This document shows positions 34,943-43,705 of a DNA stretch of 64,000 bases, one piece after another. A program made the position numbers and the translations under genes. This DNA comes from Roseicyclus marinus (GTDB lineage Bacteria; Pseudomonadota; Alphaproteobacteria; Rhodobacterales; Rhodobacteraceae), in contig NZ_AP027266.1 in the NCBI RefSeq assembly GCF_036322625.1, positions 809,001 to 873,000 of the forward strand, written 5' to 3'. Each line of letters opens with the position of its first letter. Position 1 is the first letter of the stretch. The notes beneath the pieces were generated by a model, which was not told the DNA's origin, did no database searches, and saw nothing but the letters and a program-made list of their open reading frames with translations.

Positions 34943-35691
34943 GCCGCCGCATCGTCATCACCGGCGGTGCCTCGGGCCTTGGCCTGGCCATGGCGCGCGC
35001 CTTCATGGGGCAGGGCGATCGCGTCGCCGTCTGCGATGCCGACCCCGCCGCCGTGGCCGCCGTACCCGATGGCCTGCGCGCCGATGTGGCCGACGTGACC
35101 GACGAGGCCGCGATGGGGCGCTTCCTTGGACAGATCGAGGCCGATTGGGGCGGGGCCGATGTGGTCATCTCCAACGCCGGCATCGGCGGACCCGCAGGCC
35201 CGCTCGAAGATCTGGCGTTCGACGATTGGCAACGCTGCCTGTCTGTCAATCTCGACGGGGCCTTTCTGACCTGCCGCTGGGCGGCCCGCGTGATGAAGGG
35301 GCAGGGCGCGGGGCTGATCCTGCTCACCAGTTCCGTCTCGGGGCTCTTCGGCTTTCCCTTCCGCACGCCCTATGTGGCGGCGAAATGGGGGATCGTGGGC
35401 CTGACCAAGGCGCTCGCCTCCGAGCTTGGGCCGCATGGTATCCGCGTCAACGCGATCTGCCCCGGCGCAGTCGAGGGGCCGCGCATGGACCGTGTTCTCG
35501 CGATGGAGGCCGCGGCCCGTGGCGTGACAGAGGACGCGGTGCGCGCAGGCTTTACCGAAGGGGCCGCGCTGCGCCGCTTCGTGACCGCGGACGAGGTCGC
35601 GGCGATGGCGCTGTTTCTTGCCTCGCCGGGGGCGGCGGCGATCAGCGGGCAGGCGCTCGCGGTGGATGGACATACCGAAAGGACGACATGA
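34939..35691 (+). CDS. Short-chain dehydrogenase/reductase
   Basis: 250 residues of the classical SDR fold. The cofactor motif TGGASGLGLAMA is near residues 8-19, NAG appears in VVISNAGIGGP, the catalytic Ser in LTSSVSGLFG, and the YxxxK motif in YVAAKWG. It uses NAD(P). Its job within the carnitine operon is not fixed by the other enzymes; D-carnitine or 3-hydroxybutyrate oxidation are candidates. It overlaps the upstream stop by 4 bp and the downstream start by 4 bp, so it is translated with the pathway. Confidence 0.85.
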   Translation: MSRRIVITGGASGLGLAMARAFMGQGDRVAVCDADPAAVAAVPDGLRADVADVTDEAAMGRFLGQIEADWGGADVVISNAGIGGPAGPLEDLAFDDWQRCLSVNLDGAFLTCRWAARVMKGQGAGLILLTSSVSGLFGFPFRTPYVAAKWGIVGLTKALASELGPHGIRVNAICPGAVEGPRMDRVLAMEAAARGVTEDAVRAGFTEGAALRRFVTADEVAAMALFLASPGAAAISGQALAVDGHTERTT

Positions 35692-37118
35692 TGGGACGGA
35701 AAGCGGCGATCATCGGGGGCGGCGTCATCGGCGGCGGCTGGGCTGCGCGCTTCCTCCTGAACGGCTGGGACGTGGCGGTTTTCGACCCCGACCCGGAGGC
35801 GGCGCGCAAGATCGGCGAAGTGCTGGCCAATGCGCGCCGGTCGCTGCCGGGCCTTTATGAACGCGCGCTGCCGCCCGAGGGGGTGTTGAGCTATCACAGC
35901 GATCTGGCAGAGGCCGTGGCCGGTGCGGATTGGGTGCAGGAAAGCGTGCCCGAACGGCTGGACCTCAAGCACGGGGTTCTGACCCGGATCATGGCGGCAG
36001 CCCCAGCGGACGCCGTGATCGGCAGCTCGACCTCGGGCTTCAAACCCTCCGAATTGAACGAGAAAGGCGCGCGCGCCATCGTCGCCCACCCGTTCAACCC
36101 GGTCTATCTTTTGCCCTTGGTCGAACTGGTGGGCGCAAGCGATCAGACCGCCAAGGCCGCCGACATCCTGCGCACCATCGGCATGTTCCCCCTGACGCTC
36201 CGCAAGGAGATCGACGCCCATATCGCCGACCGCTTTCTCGAAGCCGTCTGGCGCGAGGCGCTGTGGCTCGTGAAGGACGGCATCGCCACGACCGAGGAAA
36301 TCGACGAGGCGATCCGCATGGGCTTTGGCCTGCGCTGGGCGCAGATGGGCCTGTTCGAAACCTACCGGATCGCGGGCGGCGAGGCGGGCATGCGCCATTT
36401 CCTCGCGCAGTTCGGGCCCTGCCTGACATGGCCCTGGACCAAGCTGATGGATGTGCCCGACTTCAACGACGCGCTTGTCGACCTGATCGCGGGTCAATCC
36501 GATGCGCAATCGGGGCATCGCTCGATCCGCGACCTGGAACGGCTGCGCGATGAGAACCTCGTCGGGATCATGCGCGCGCTCAAGCGCACCGGCTCGGGCG
36601 CGGGGGGCGTGATCCGAGCCCATGAACAAAGCCTGCCCTTGGGCGGCACGGGGCCCGACGGGTTGCCGGTGACGCTCGACATCCAGGTGCCGACCAGTTT
36701 CGTCGATTACAACGGCCACATGAACGAGGCGCGCTACATGGAGGTGGCCTCGCGCGCCTCGGACCGTTTCATGGCGATGGTCGGGGCCGATGACGCCTAT
36801 ATCGCGGGCGGTTTCAGCTATTTCACCGCCGAGAACCACATCCGCTATTTCGCCGAGATCGCCATCGGCGACCGCGTCACGGTGACGACACAGGCTTTGG
36901 GGGGCGACGGGCGCAAGCTGCACCTGCTCAACCGTTTCTGGACCGGGGGCGAGACCCCCGCCGCGACGGTGGAAACGCTGCTGTTGCATGTCGACCTGTC
37001 GACCCGGCGTGTCGTGGCCCCCGAAGGCCCCGTGGCGGAGCGGACCGCCGCCTATGTCGCGGCCCATGCCGATCATCCCAGGCCCGACCGCATCGTGTTG
37101 AACCAGCCGCGGGGCTAA
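35688..37118 (+). CDS. lcdH: L-carnitine dehydrogenase fused to betainyl-CoA thioesterase
   Basis: 476 residues in two domains. Residues 1-~320 are a 3-hydroxyacyl-CoA-dehydrogenase-like NAD enzyme (IGGGVIGGGWAARFLLNGWD; VAHPFNPVYLLPLVELVG). Residues ~325-476 are a hotdog thioesterase with the 4HBT motif VDYNGHMNEARYM. Such fusions, oxidising L-carnitine to 3-dehydrocarnitine and hydrolysing betainyl-CoA to glycine betaine, are known in Rhizobiales and Rhodobacterales. The two reactions flank the BKACE step. It is the last gene of the operon and begins at ATGATG overlapping the SDR stop. Confidence 0.9.
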   Translation: MMGRKAAIIGGGVIGGGWAARFLLNGWDVAVFDPDPEAARKIGEVLANARRSLPGLYERALPPEGVLSYHSDLAEAVAGADWVQESVPERLDLKHGVLTRIMAAAPADAVIGSSTSGFKPSELNEKGARAIVAHPFNPVYLLPLVELVGASDQTAKAADILRTIGMFPLTLRKEIDAHIADRFLEAVWREALWLVKDGIATTEEIDEAIRMGFGLRWAQMGLFETYRIAGGEAGMRHFLAQFGPCLTWPWTKLMDVPDFNDALVDLIAGQSDAQSGHRSIRDLERLRDENLVGIMRALKRTGSGAGGVIRAHEQSLPLGGTGPDGLPVTLDIQVPTSFVDYNGHMNEARYMEVASRASDRFMAMVGADDAYIAGGFSYFTAENHIRYFAEIAIGDRVTVTTQALGGDGRKLHLLNRFWTGGETPAATVETLLLHVDLSTRRVVAPEGPVAERTAAYVAAHADHPRPDRIVLNQPRG

Positions 37119-37134
37119 GATGCCTGGCCCTGCG

Positions 37135-37159
37135 CGCCCGGCCTTTTGCGGGTCGGGCG
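37135..37159. terminator. Weak hairpin between the convergent carnitine and ABC operons
   Basis: CGCCCG at 37135-37140 can pair with CGGGCG at 37154-37159, with CTTTT in the loop. The two operons converge here (stops at 37118 and 37214). There is no U-run after the stem, so termination strength is doubtful. Shortly after, a CTGCATATTTGGAG stretch at 37176-37189 may be an intergenic motif. Confidence 0.3.
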
Positions 37160-37213
37160 GGCGTCGGCCGCGGATCTGCATATTTGGAGAAACATGAAGG
37201 GCAGGGGGCGCGG

Positions 37214-38851
37214 TCAGGCGCCCGCCGCTACCTGCCCGGCCTCGCGCGCCTCCAGCAGGCGGGTCAGCCAATCGGGGTCCATCTCGGGCACCGAGGACAA
37301 GAGCAACTCCGTATAGGGTTCGTGCGGAGCGGCGAGCGCGAACATCTCGGCCTTGGGCCCCTGTTCCACGACCCGGCCGCGCTGCATCACCACCACCTCG
37401 TCCGCGATGGCCCGCACCGTGCCGAGGTCATGGGTGATGAACATGTAGGCCAGCCCGAATTCCCCCTGCAACCGGTCCAAGAGCTTCAGGATGCCTTCCT
37501 GCACGATCTGGTCGAGCGCCGATGTGACCTCGTCGCAGATGATCAGCCTTGGCTCGGCGGCCAGCGCGCGGGCGATGCCGATGCGCTGCTTCTGTCCGCC
37601 GGACAATTCGCCGGGCAGGCGGTCGATATAGGTGTCGGGGTCCAGTTCGATCAGCGCGAGCAGGTCGCGGACCCTTTCGGTCAGTTTGCGCCCCTGCAAG
37701 CCAAGATACATCTGCGCAGGCCGCCCGATCAGCTCGCGCAGGCGCAGCTTGGGGTTCAGCGCGGTATCGGCCATCTGGTAGATCATCTGGACCTGGCGCA
37801 ACTGTTCGCGCGTGCGCCCCTTGAGCGCCGGGGGCAGGGCGCTGTTCTCGAACAGCACCTCGCCCCGTTTCGGCGGCAAAAGCCCGGTGATGACTCGCGC
37901 GGTCGTCGACTTGCCAGAGCCGCTTTCGCCCACCACGGCCACGGTGCGGCCCGCGTGGATGTCGAAGCTGACATCCTCCAGCACGTTCACGGTGCCATAG
38001 GCGGCGGTGACATTGCGCACCGACAGGATCGGCGTGCCCGTGGGGGCAGGCTGTTCGGCGCGGGCGAAGCTGCGCACGGCCCAGAGCGATTTGGTATATT
38101 CCTCGCGCGGTGCCTCGAGCATCTGGCGCGTCTCGGCCTCTTCCACCTCTTCGCCCCGCAAGAGCACCTTGATCCGGTCGGCGGCCTGCGCCACCACGGC
38201 CAGGTCATGGGTGATGTAGATGGCGGCGGTATCGAACTGCCGGACGATGTCGCGGATCGCGGCCAGAACCTCGATCTGGGTCGTCACGTCCAATGCGGTG
38301 GTGGGCTCGTCGAAGATGATCAGGTCCGGCCGGCAGGCCATGGCCATGGCCGTCATCGCGCGCTGCAATTGCCCGCCCGAAACCTGGTGGGGGTAACGAA
38401 AGCCGATCCCCTCGGGGTCGGGCAGCTGCATGCGGCGGTAGAGGTCGATCGCGTCCCGCTCGGCCGCGTCGCGCGACATCACGTCATGGACGACCGGCAC
38501 CTCGCAATACTGGTCGATCAGCTTGTGGGCGGGGTTGAAGCTTGCCGCTGCCGATTGCGCCACATAGGCGATGCGCGCGCCGCGCAGGTCGCGTTTGGCC
38601 GCCTCGGTCGCGCGGCGCAGGTCGGTCCCGTCGAAATCGATGGTGCCGCCCGTGATCCGGCAGCCGTCGCGGGCAAAGCCCATCGCGGCCAGACCCACGG
38701 TCGATTTGCCCGCGCCGCTTTCGCCGATCAGGCCCAGAACCTCGCCCCGGTGCAGCGTCAGGTTCACGCCCTTGACGATCTCGGACCAGGTGTCGCCCGA
38801 GCGTCCCTCGATCCGCAGATCTTCAATCTTCAGTAATATTTCGCCGCGCAT
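37214..38851 (-). CDS. ABC transporter ATPase, two fused nucleotide-binding domains (DppD-DppF type)
   Basis: 545 residues with two complete ATPase domains. The first has Walker A GESGAGKS, signature VSGGQLQRAMTAMAMA and Walker B LIIFDEPTTALD. The second has GESGSGKS, LSGGQKQRIGIARALA and LIICDEVTSALD, where Glu follows Asp as needed but Pro is replaced by Val. This is the peptide/opine/nickel importer class. It starts 2 bp after the stop of the permease gene, with AAGGAAG as ribosome site. It energises import through the two permeases upstream. Confidence 0.92.
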   Translation of the reverse strand: MRGEILLKIEDLRIEGRSGDTWSEIVKGVNLTLHRGEVLGLIGESGAGKSTVGLAAMGFARDGCRITGGTIDFDGTDLRRATEAAKRDLRGARIAYVAQSAAASFNPAHKLIDQYCEVPVVHDVMSRDAAERDAIDLYRRMQLPDPEGIGFRYPHQVSGGQLQRAMTAMAMACRPDLIIFDEPTTALDVTTQIEVLAAIRDIVRQFDTAAIYITHDLAVVAQAADRIKVLLRGEEVEEAETRQMLEAPREEYTKSLWAVRSFARAEQPAPTGTPILSVRNVTAAYGTVNVLEDVSFDIHAGRTVAVVGESGSGKSTTARVITGLLPPKRGEVLFENSALPPALKGRTREQLRQVQMIYQMADTALNPKLRLRELIGRPAQMYLGLQGRKLTERVRDLLALIELDPDTYIDRLPGELSGGQKQRIGIARALAAEPRLIICDEVTSALDQIVQEGILKLLDRLQGEFGLAYMFITHDLGTVRAIADEVVVMQRGRVVEQGPKAEMFALAAPHEPYTELLLSSVPEMDPDWLTRLLEAREAGQVAAGA

Positions 38852-38853
38852 CT

Positions 38854-39771
38854 TTACACTTCCTTAAGGCCTGAGGCGCGGTGGAGCTGCCAGTCGACCA
38901 CGAAATTCACCGCCACCGTCAAGAGCGCGATACAGCCCGCGGGCAAGAGCGGGGTCACGTCGCCGAAGGTGATGAGCGTCGCATTGTCCCGCACCATGCT
39001 GCCCCAGTCGGCCGTTGGCGGCTTGATCCCGAGACCGAGGAAGCTGAGCGAGGAAATCGTCAGGAACACGAAGCAGAAGCGCAGGCCGAATTCGGCCACG
39101 AGGGGCGCCATCGCATTGGGCAGGATCTCGCGCCGGATCAGGAACCACGCGCCTTCGCCGCGCAGTTTCGCGGCCTCGATGTAATCCATCACCACGATGC
39201 CCTGGGCCACGGCGCGCGCCAAGCGGAAGACGCGCGTGGCATCGACCGCCGCGATGACAAGGATCAGGGTCAGCACCGAGGTGCCGAAAATCGTGAGCAA
39301 CAACAACGAGAAGATCAGCGCCGGGATCGACATCAGCGCATCGACGAAGCGCGACAGAACCTGGTCGAGCCACCCGCCCGTCAGCGCCGCCCAAAGCCCC
39401 AGCACCGCGCCCACGACAAAGGCGAGCGCGGTCGTGGCAAAGGCGATCCCCACCGTGTTGCGCGCCCCGAAGATCAGCCGCGAGAGCATGTCGCGCCCGA
39501 TCCGGTCCGTGCCGAGCGGATGGTCGGCCGACCATGCCGCGAATTGCGTGCCCACGATCTCGCGCTCGGGGAAGGGAGCAAGGACGGGGGCCGCGATCGC
39601 GACCGCGGCATAGATCGCGATGACCAAGAGGCCAAAGGCGGCCGTCAGGGGCATATCGTTGAAAAGGCTGCGGGATTGCCCGGTCAGAATGACCCGGCCG
39701 GCTGCCCGCATGACCCATGCCAGCGCGAATAGGCCGAGCAGGCCGAGGATGACGGAAGTGGCGAAACCCAT
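38854..39771 (-). CDS. ABC transporter permease (DppC type)
   Basis: 305 residues with six hydrophobic segments. An N-terminal extra helix plus the DppC-type beginning (SLFNDMPLTAAFGLLVIAIY), the periplasmic HPLGTDRIGRDMLSRLIFGARNT motif (key part GTDRIGRD) and the cytoplasmic EAA-like loop EAAKLRGEGAWFLIRREILPNAM identify it. It forms the channel with the DppB-type partner. Its start lies 4 bp after the stop of that gene. Confidence 0.92.
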   Translation of the reverse strand: MGFATSVILGLLGLFALAWVMRAAGRVILTGQSRSLFNDMPLTAAFGLLVIAIYAAVAIAAPVLAPFPEREIVGTQFAAWSADHPLGTDRIGRDMLSRLIFGARNTVGIAFATTALAFVVGAVLGLWAALTGGWLDQVLSRFVDALMSIPALIFSLLLLTIFGTSVLTLILVIAAVDATRVFRLARAVAQGIVVMDYIEAAKLRGEGAWFLIRREILPNAMAPLVAEFGLRFCFVFLTISSLSFLGLGIKPPTADWGSMVRDNATLITFGDVTPLLPAGCIALLTVAVNFVVDWQLHRASGLKEV

Positions 39772-39775
39772 GTCG

Positions 39776-40720
39776 CTACCTCCTGTGCATCAGGCGCGGG
39801 TTCGTGATCGTCGAGAGCACGTCCGCGAGGAGGTTGAGGGCGACATAGGCCCCGGCGAAGATCAGCGCGACAGCCTGCACCACGGCGATATCGCGGTTGG
39901 ACACGGCATCGACCATCAATTGCCCGAGACCGGGGTAGACGAAGACGACCTCCACCACGACGACGCCGGTGATCAGATAGGCGAGGTTCAGCGCCACCAC
40001 GTTGATGATGGGGGCCAGCGCATTGGGCAGGGCGTGGCGCAACACGATGCGCAGCGGCGACAGGCCCTTGAGGCGCGCCATCTCGATATAGGGGCTGGCC
40101 AGAAGGTTGATGATCGCGGCCCGGGTCATGCGCATCATGTGCGCGGTGACGACAAGCGTCAGGGTCAGCGCGGGCAAGAAGGTCATGTAGATCCGGTCGC
40201 CGAAGGTGGTCGCGGGACTGATCCGCACCATCGAGGGAAACAGCCCCGTCTGCGCCAGCCACAGGACGAGGATATAGGCGACGAAGAATTCGGGGAAGGA
40301 AATCGCGGTCAGCGCGCCCGCATTGGCGGCGCGGTCAAAGATCGAGTTGCGCCAGAGCGCCGCGAGAATGCCGAGGATGAGCGAGATCGGCACCGAGAGT
40401 GCCGCGGCATAGAGCGCGAGGAAGACGGTATTGCCCAGCCGCGCGCCGATCAGTTCCGAGATCGGGCGGCCATTCGAAAGCGACACTCCGAAATCGCCTG
40501 TCAGCGCGCCCGAGAGCCAGTTCCAGTAGCGCACCGGCGCCGGGTCGTTCAGGCCCAGCTGTTCGCGCAGGGCGGCCAGCGTTTCGGGCGTGGCGCCCTG
40601 ACCGAGGATCTGTTGCGCCAGGTCGCCGGGCAGAAGTTCGGTGGCGGCGAAGATGATCAGCGATACGATGAAAAGAAGTCCGATCCCCAGCGCAAGGCGC
40701 AGGGCGATCATGCGGATCAC
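39776..40720 (-). CDS. ABC transporter permease (DppB type)
   Basis: 314 residues, six helices. The family start IALRLALGIGLLFIVSLIIF, the SLSNGRPISELIGARLGNTVFLA segment (key part GRPISELIGARL) and the EAA-like loop EMARLKGLSPLRIVLRHALPNA are typical. The frame opens with a GTG at 40720; an ATG three codons in (40711) is the alternative. A strong hairpin sits between this gene and the upstream binding-protein gene. Confidence 0.9.
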   Translation of the reverse strand: MIRMIALRLALGIGLLFIVSLIIFAATELLPGDLAQQILGQGATPETLAALREQLGLNDPAPVRYWNWLSGALTGDFGVSLSNGRPISELIGARLGNTVFLALYAAALSVPISLILGILAALWRNSIFDRAANAGALTAISFPEFFVAYILVLWLAQTGLFPSMVRISPATTFGDRIYMTFLPALTLTLVVTAHMMRMTRAAIINLLASPYIEMARLKGLSPLRIVLRHALPNALAPIINVVALNLAYLITGVVVVEVVFVYPGLGQLMVDAVSNRDIAVVQAVALIFAGAYVALNLLADVLSTITNPRLMHRR

Positions 40721-40759
40721 GTTGGACAGGGGTCCGTCCTCCCTCGCAGGTTGGAAAGA

Positions 40760-40787
40760 CCCCCGGCGCGACGGTGCGCGCCGGGGG
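40760..40787 (-). other. Strong intercistronic hairpin between binding protein and permease genes
   Basis: CCCCCGGCGCG at 40760-40770 pairs perfectly with CGCGCCGGGGG at 40777-40787 across a 6-nt loop. No U-run follows in the transcript direction. Such stems after a binding-protein gene commonly protect its mRNA and lower expression of the permease genes. Confidence 0.8.
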
Positions 40788-40799
40788 CGAGAGGGAAGA

Positions 40800-42374
40800 T
40801 CAGGCCATCCACCAACGCTCGACGCAGCGGAAGCCGTCGAAGTTCCAGTTGGCCGAGATCTGATCGGGCGTGGCCACGCCGTTGGCCACGGCCATCACGT
40901 AGTTGTTGTACATCGGGATGATGGTCGAACCCTCGAAGGACACGATCTGCTGCATCTCCATGTACATTTCGCGGCGCAGGCTTTCGTTCACCTCCGAGCG
41001 GGCGGCGACGAGCAGCTCGTTGAAGCGGTCGTTGCTCCAATGGCCTTCGTTCCAGTCCGCACCGGCGGCATAGGCCGTGGTGAACATGTGATCCTCGACC
41101 GCGCGGCCGCCCCAATAGGTGGCGCAGAACGGCGTGTCGCCGTTGGGGTTGAGCCAGACGTTGGACCAGTAGCCATCGTTCGGCACGCGGTTGACGTTGA
41201 GGTTGATCCCCGCCGCACGCGCGGTTTCCGAGAACATCGTCCCCGCATCGACCGCGCCCGAGAAGGCCGCATCGGCCACGGCGATGGTGACATCGAGGCT
41301 TTCGAGCCCGGCTTCGCGCAGGTGGAAGCGCGCGCGGTCGGGATCGTAGGTCTTCATCTCCATCTCGGTGTTGAAGTAGCGGTTCGCGGGCCCGATCGGG
41401 TTGTCGTTGGACACCGCGCCATGGCCGCCGAGGATCACGTCGACCATCGCTTCGCGGTCGAGCGCGTATTTCAGCGCGAGACGGACGTTGTTGTCGTCAT
41501 AGGGCCCTTGCCGGCTGTCCATCGGGAAGCCGTAATGCGCGTTGCCCGGGATCGACAGGATGCGCGCGACACCGCGGGATTCCAGCATGCCGATCGTGGC
41601 CGGATCGACCTGGTCGATCAGGTGCACTTCGCCGGTGATCAGCGCGTTCAGACGCGCCGCCGGGTCGAGGATCGAGACCAGTTCCACCCGGTCGAACCAG
41701 GCGCGGTCCGATTTCCAGTAGTTCGGGTTGCGGTTCACGGTCGATTGCACGCCATGTTCGAAGCTTTCGACGATGTAGCCGCCGCAGCCATCGGTCGAGG
41801 CAGGATCGATGCGCCCGTCCATGCCCGGCATGATCGGGATATGGTAATCCGTCATCAGGTAGGGCAGGTCGGCGTTCGGGGCTTCGAGCGTCACGACAAC
41901 GGTATTGCCATCGGCCCGGACGTCGGTGATGGCGGCCAGCAGCGGCTTGACGACCGAGGTCGAGCTGTCGCCGCGGTGATGGTTGATGGAGGCCACGACA
42001 TCCTCGGCGGTGACATCCTTGCCGGAGTGGAAGGTCACGCCCTGCCGGATCGAGAAGACCCAGGTGGAGCCGTCCGTGCTGTCCCAGCTTTCGGCGATCT
42101 CGGGGACCAGCTGACCGTCCGATCCGACTTCGATCAGGTAGTTGTGGCGGCAGGCGGCGAAGGTCTGCACATAGAGGTTTTCCCACAGGCCCGGATCGAG
42201 GCTGTCGGTGGTCGAGCCATGGCCGATGCCCACGCGGAAGGTGCCGCCGCGGGCTTGTGCGCGTGCAGGCAGCGAGGTGTGGGGCAGGATAAGGCCCGCG
42301 GCGGTGACGGCGGCCGCCCCTTTCAGGACGCCCCTGCGCGACAGCGGCATTGCGGGAATTCTGGGTCGTGTCAT
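40800..42374 (-). CDS. ABC transporter substrate-binding protein (family 5), Tat-exported
   Basis: 524 residues. A Tat signal is clear: LSRRGVLKGAAAVTAAGLIL followed by LPARAQA. The mature part is an extracellular solute-binding family 5 (DppA/OppA) protein: GSTTDSLDPGLWEN, LVPEIAESWDSTDGSTWVF, VTFHSGKDVTAEDV and NVRLALKYALDREAMVDVIL (key part LKYALDRE). It would deliver a peptide, opine or similar betaine-like solute to the DppBCDF-type complex. The ATG at 42374 follows GGGAGGAAG; the frame extends upstream without a ribosome site. The Tat route is unusual for this family but recurrent in alphaproteobacteria. Confidence 0.9.
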   Translation of the reverse strand: MTRPRIPAMPLSRRGVLKGAAAVTAAGLILPHTSLPARAQARGGTFRVGIGHGSTTDSLDPGLWENLYVQTFAACRHNYLIEVGSDGQLVPEIAESWDSTDGSTWVFSIRQGVTFHSGKDVTAEDVVASINHHRGDSSTSVVKPLLAAITDVRADGNTVVVTLEAPNADLPYLMTDYHIPIMPGMDGRIDPASTDGCGGYIVESFEHGVQSTVNRNPNYWKSDRAWFDRVELVSILDPAARLNALITGEVHLIDQVDPATIGMLESRGVARILSIPGNAHYGFPMDSRQGPYDDNNVRLALKYALDREAMVDVILGGHGAVSNDNPIGPANRYFNTEMEMKTYDPDRARFHLREAGLESLDVTIAVADAAFSGAVDAGTMFSETARAAGINLNVNRVPNDGYWSNVWLNPNGDTPFCATYWGGRAVEDHMFTTAYAAGADWNEGHWSNDRFNELLVAARSEVNESLRREMYMEMQQIVSFEGSTIIPMYNNYVMAVANGVATPDQISANWNFDGFRCVERWWMA

Positions 42375-42569
42375 GGTCGGTCTTCCTCCCTTGTCTGCCC
42401 GTTTCGCAGCATCGCGAGGGCATGTTTTTTCCGGTTTTCCGGTTGGACCCCGGTGCAGATGCGGGGATTTTCCCTGCTCTGTCCGGTTGGTGATGGTGCG
42501 ATCATACATACAGGGGCTTCATGACAAAGCGTTGATTTGCCCCGAAAGGCCGGTTTTTTCCTCCTTTCG

Positions 42570-43700
42570 CTACTCGGTCGGCCAAAATGCGGCGTGCTCG
42601 GGCCAGGTGCTGGACTGCGCCGTCGCCCGCGACAGCCAATCGGACGAGATGTCCACCCCCCAGCCCGGCGCGTCCGACAGGATCGCGTGGCCATCCTCGA
42701 TCCGGTAGGGCGAGGTGGTGAAAAGATCGTATTGCCACGGGTAGTATTCGGGTCCCTCGATCGAGAATTCGAGGTATTTGCCCGCATTGGGAATGGCCCG
42801 CAGCAGGTGAAGGGTGAACAGCGTCACCATGGACAGGTTAGCGCAATGGGGTGTCACGGGGAGGTTTGCGGCCGCTGCCATCTTGCACACCCGCAAGGTG
42901 CGGGAGAGGCCGCCGAGATACATGATGTCGGGTTGCACCACGTCGACCGCGCGCATGTCGATCATGCGTTTCCAGGTCGAGAGCTGGCAATCCTGCTCGC
43001 CGCCGGTCACGTCGATGCTCAGCGCGTCGGCGACGGCCTTGGTCGCGTCGAGGTCCCAGTAGGGGCAGGGTTCTTCGTAATGGGAAAAGCCGCTGTCCTC
43101 GAGCATCCGCCCGACTTCGATCGCGCGCGGGACGGAATAGCAGGAATTGGCGTCGATCAGCAGCTCGGCCTCGGGCAGGGCGCGGCGCATGGCGGGGATG
43201 ATCGCCTCGGTGCGGCCCGGCCATTCGTCGCGGTCGCGCCCCACTTCGGAGCCGGCGCGGATCTTGAAGGCGGTATAGCCGTCCTCGCCCGACAGTCGTT
43301 TCAGCCGCTCGGCCTCGTCCTCGGGCGTGATGTCGCGCCGCATCGAGGAGGCATAGGCCCGCACGCGGCCCGGCGCGCCGCCGATCAGGGCGGTCACCGG
43401 CAGGCCCGCGCGCTTGCCGCGCATGTCCCAGATGGCGGTATCCACGCCCCCCATCGCCCGCCGCAGGTAGGAGCCGGGGAATTTGTGCTCGCGCTCCGTC
43501 ACCCAGTCCATCAGGTCGTCGAGGTCCGTCGCATCACGCCCCAGGACCCAGGGCGCGACCTGTCGGTGCAGCACGGTGCAGGTGATATCGGCGTGATAGG
43601 TCGAAACCTGCCCCCAGCCCTGTGATCCATCCTCCATCGTGACGCGGACAAAGCCCACGTCGCGGGTGGTGAAACTGTCGATCCGAGTGATCCGGTCCAT
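42570..43700 (-). CDS. Mandelate racemase/muconate lactonizing enzyme family protein (enolase superfamily)
   Basis: 376 residues with the lid domain followed by a modified TIM barrel. Metal ligands are in LLIDANSCYS, HYEEPCPYW and TGGEQDC. A basic FKIRAG on the second strand (Lys general base) and a His in VTPHCANLS on the barrel end point to the mandelate racemase subgroup. It probably dehydrates or epimerises a sugar acid, amino acid or betaine. Its place beside a solute importer on the same strand suggests it processes the imported compound. The start at 43700 is 5 bp from a small upstream frame. Confidence 0.87.
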   Translation of the reverse strand: MDRITRIDSFTTRDVGFVRVTMEDGSQGWGQVSTYHADITCTVLHRQVAPWVLGRDATDLDDLMDWVTEREHKFPGSYLRRAMGGVDTAIWDMRGKRAGLPVTALIGGAPGRVRAYASSMRRDITPEDEAERLKRLSGEDGYTAFKIRAGSEVGRDRDEWPGRTEAIIPAMRRALPEAELLIDANSCYSVPRAIEVGRMLEDSGFSHYEEPCPYWDLDATKAVADALSIDVTGGEQDCQLSTWKRMIDMRAVDVVQPDIMYLGGLSRTLRVCKMAAAANLPVTPHCANLSMVTLFTLHLLRAIPNAGKYLEFSIEGPEYYPWQYDLFTTSPYRIEDGHAILSDAPGWGVDISSDWLSRATAQSSTWPEHAAFWPTE

Positions 43701-43705
43701 GCGCC

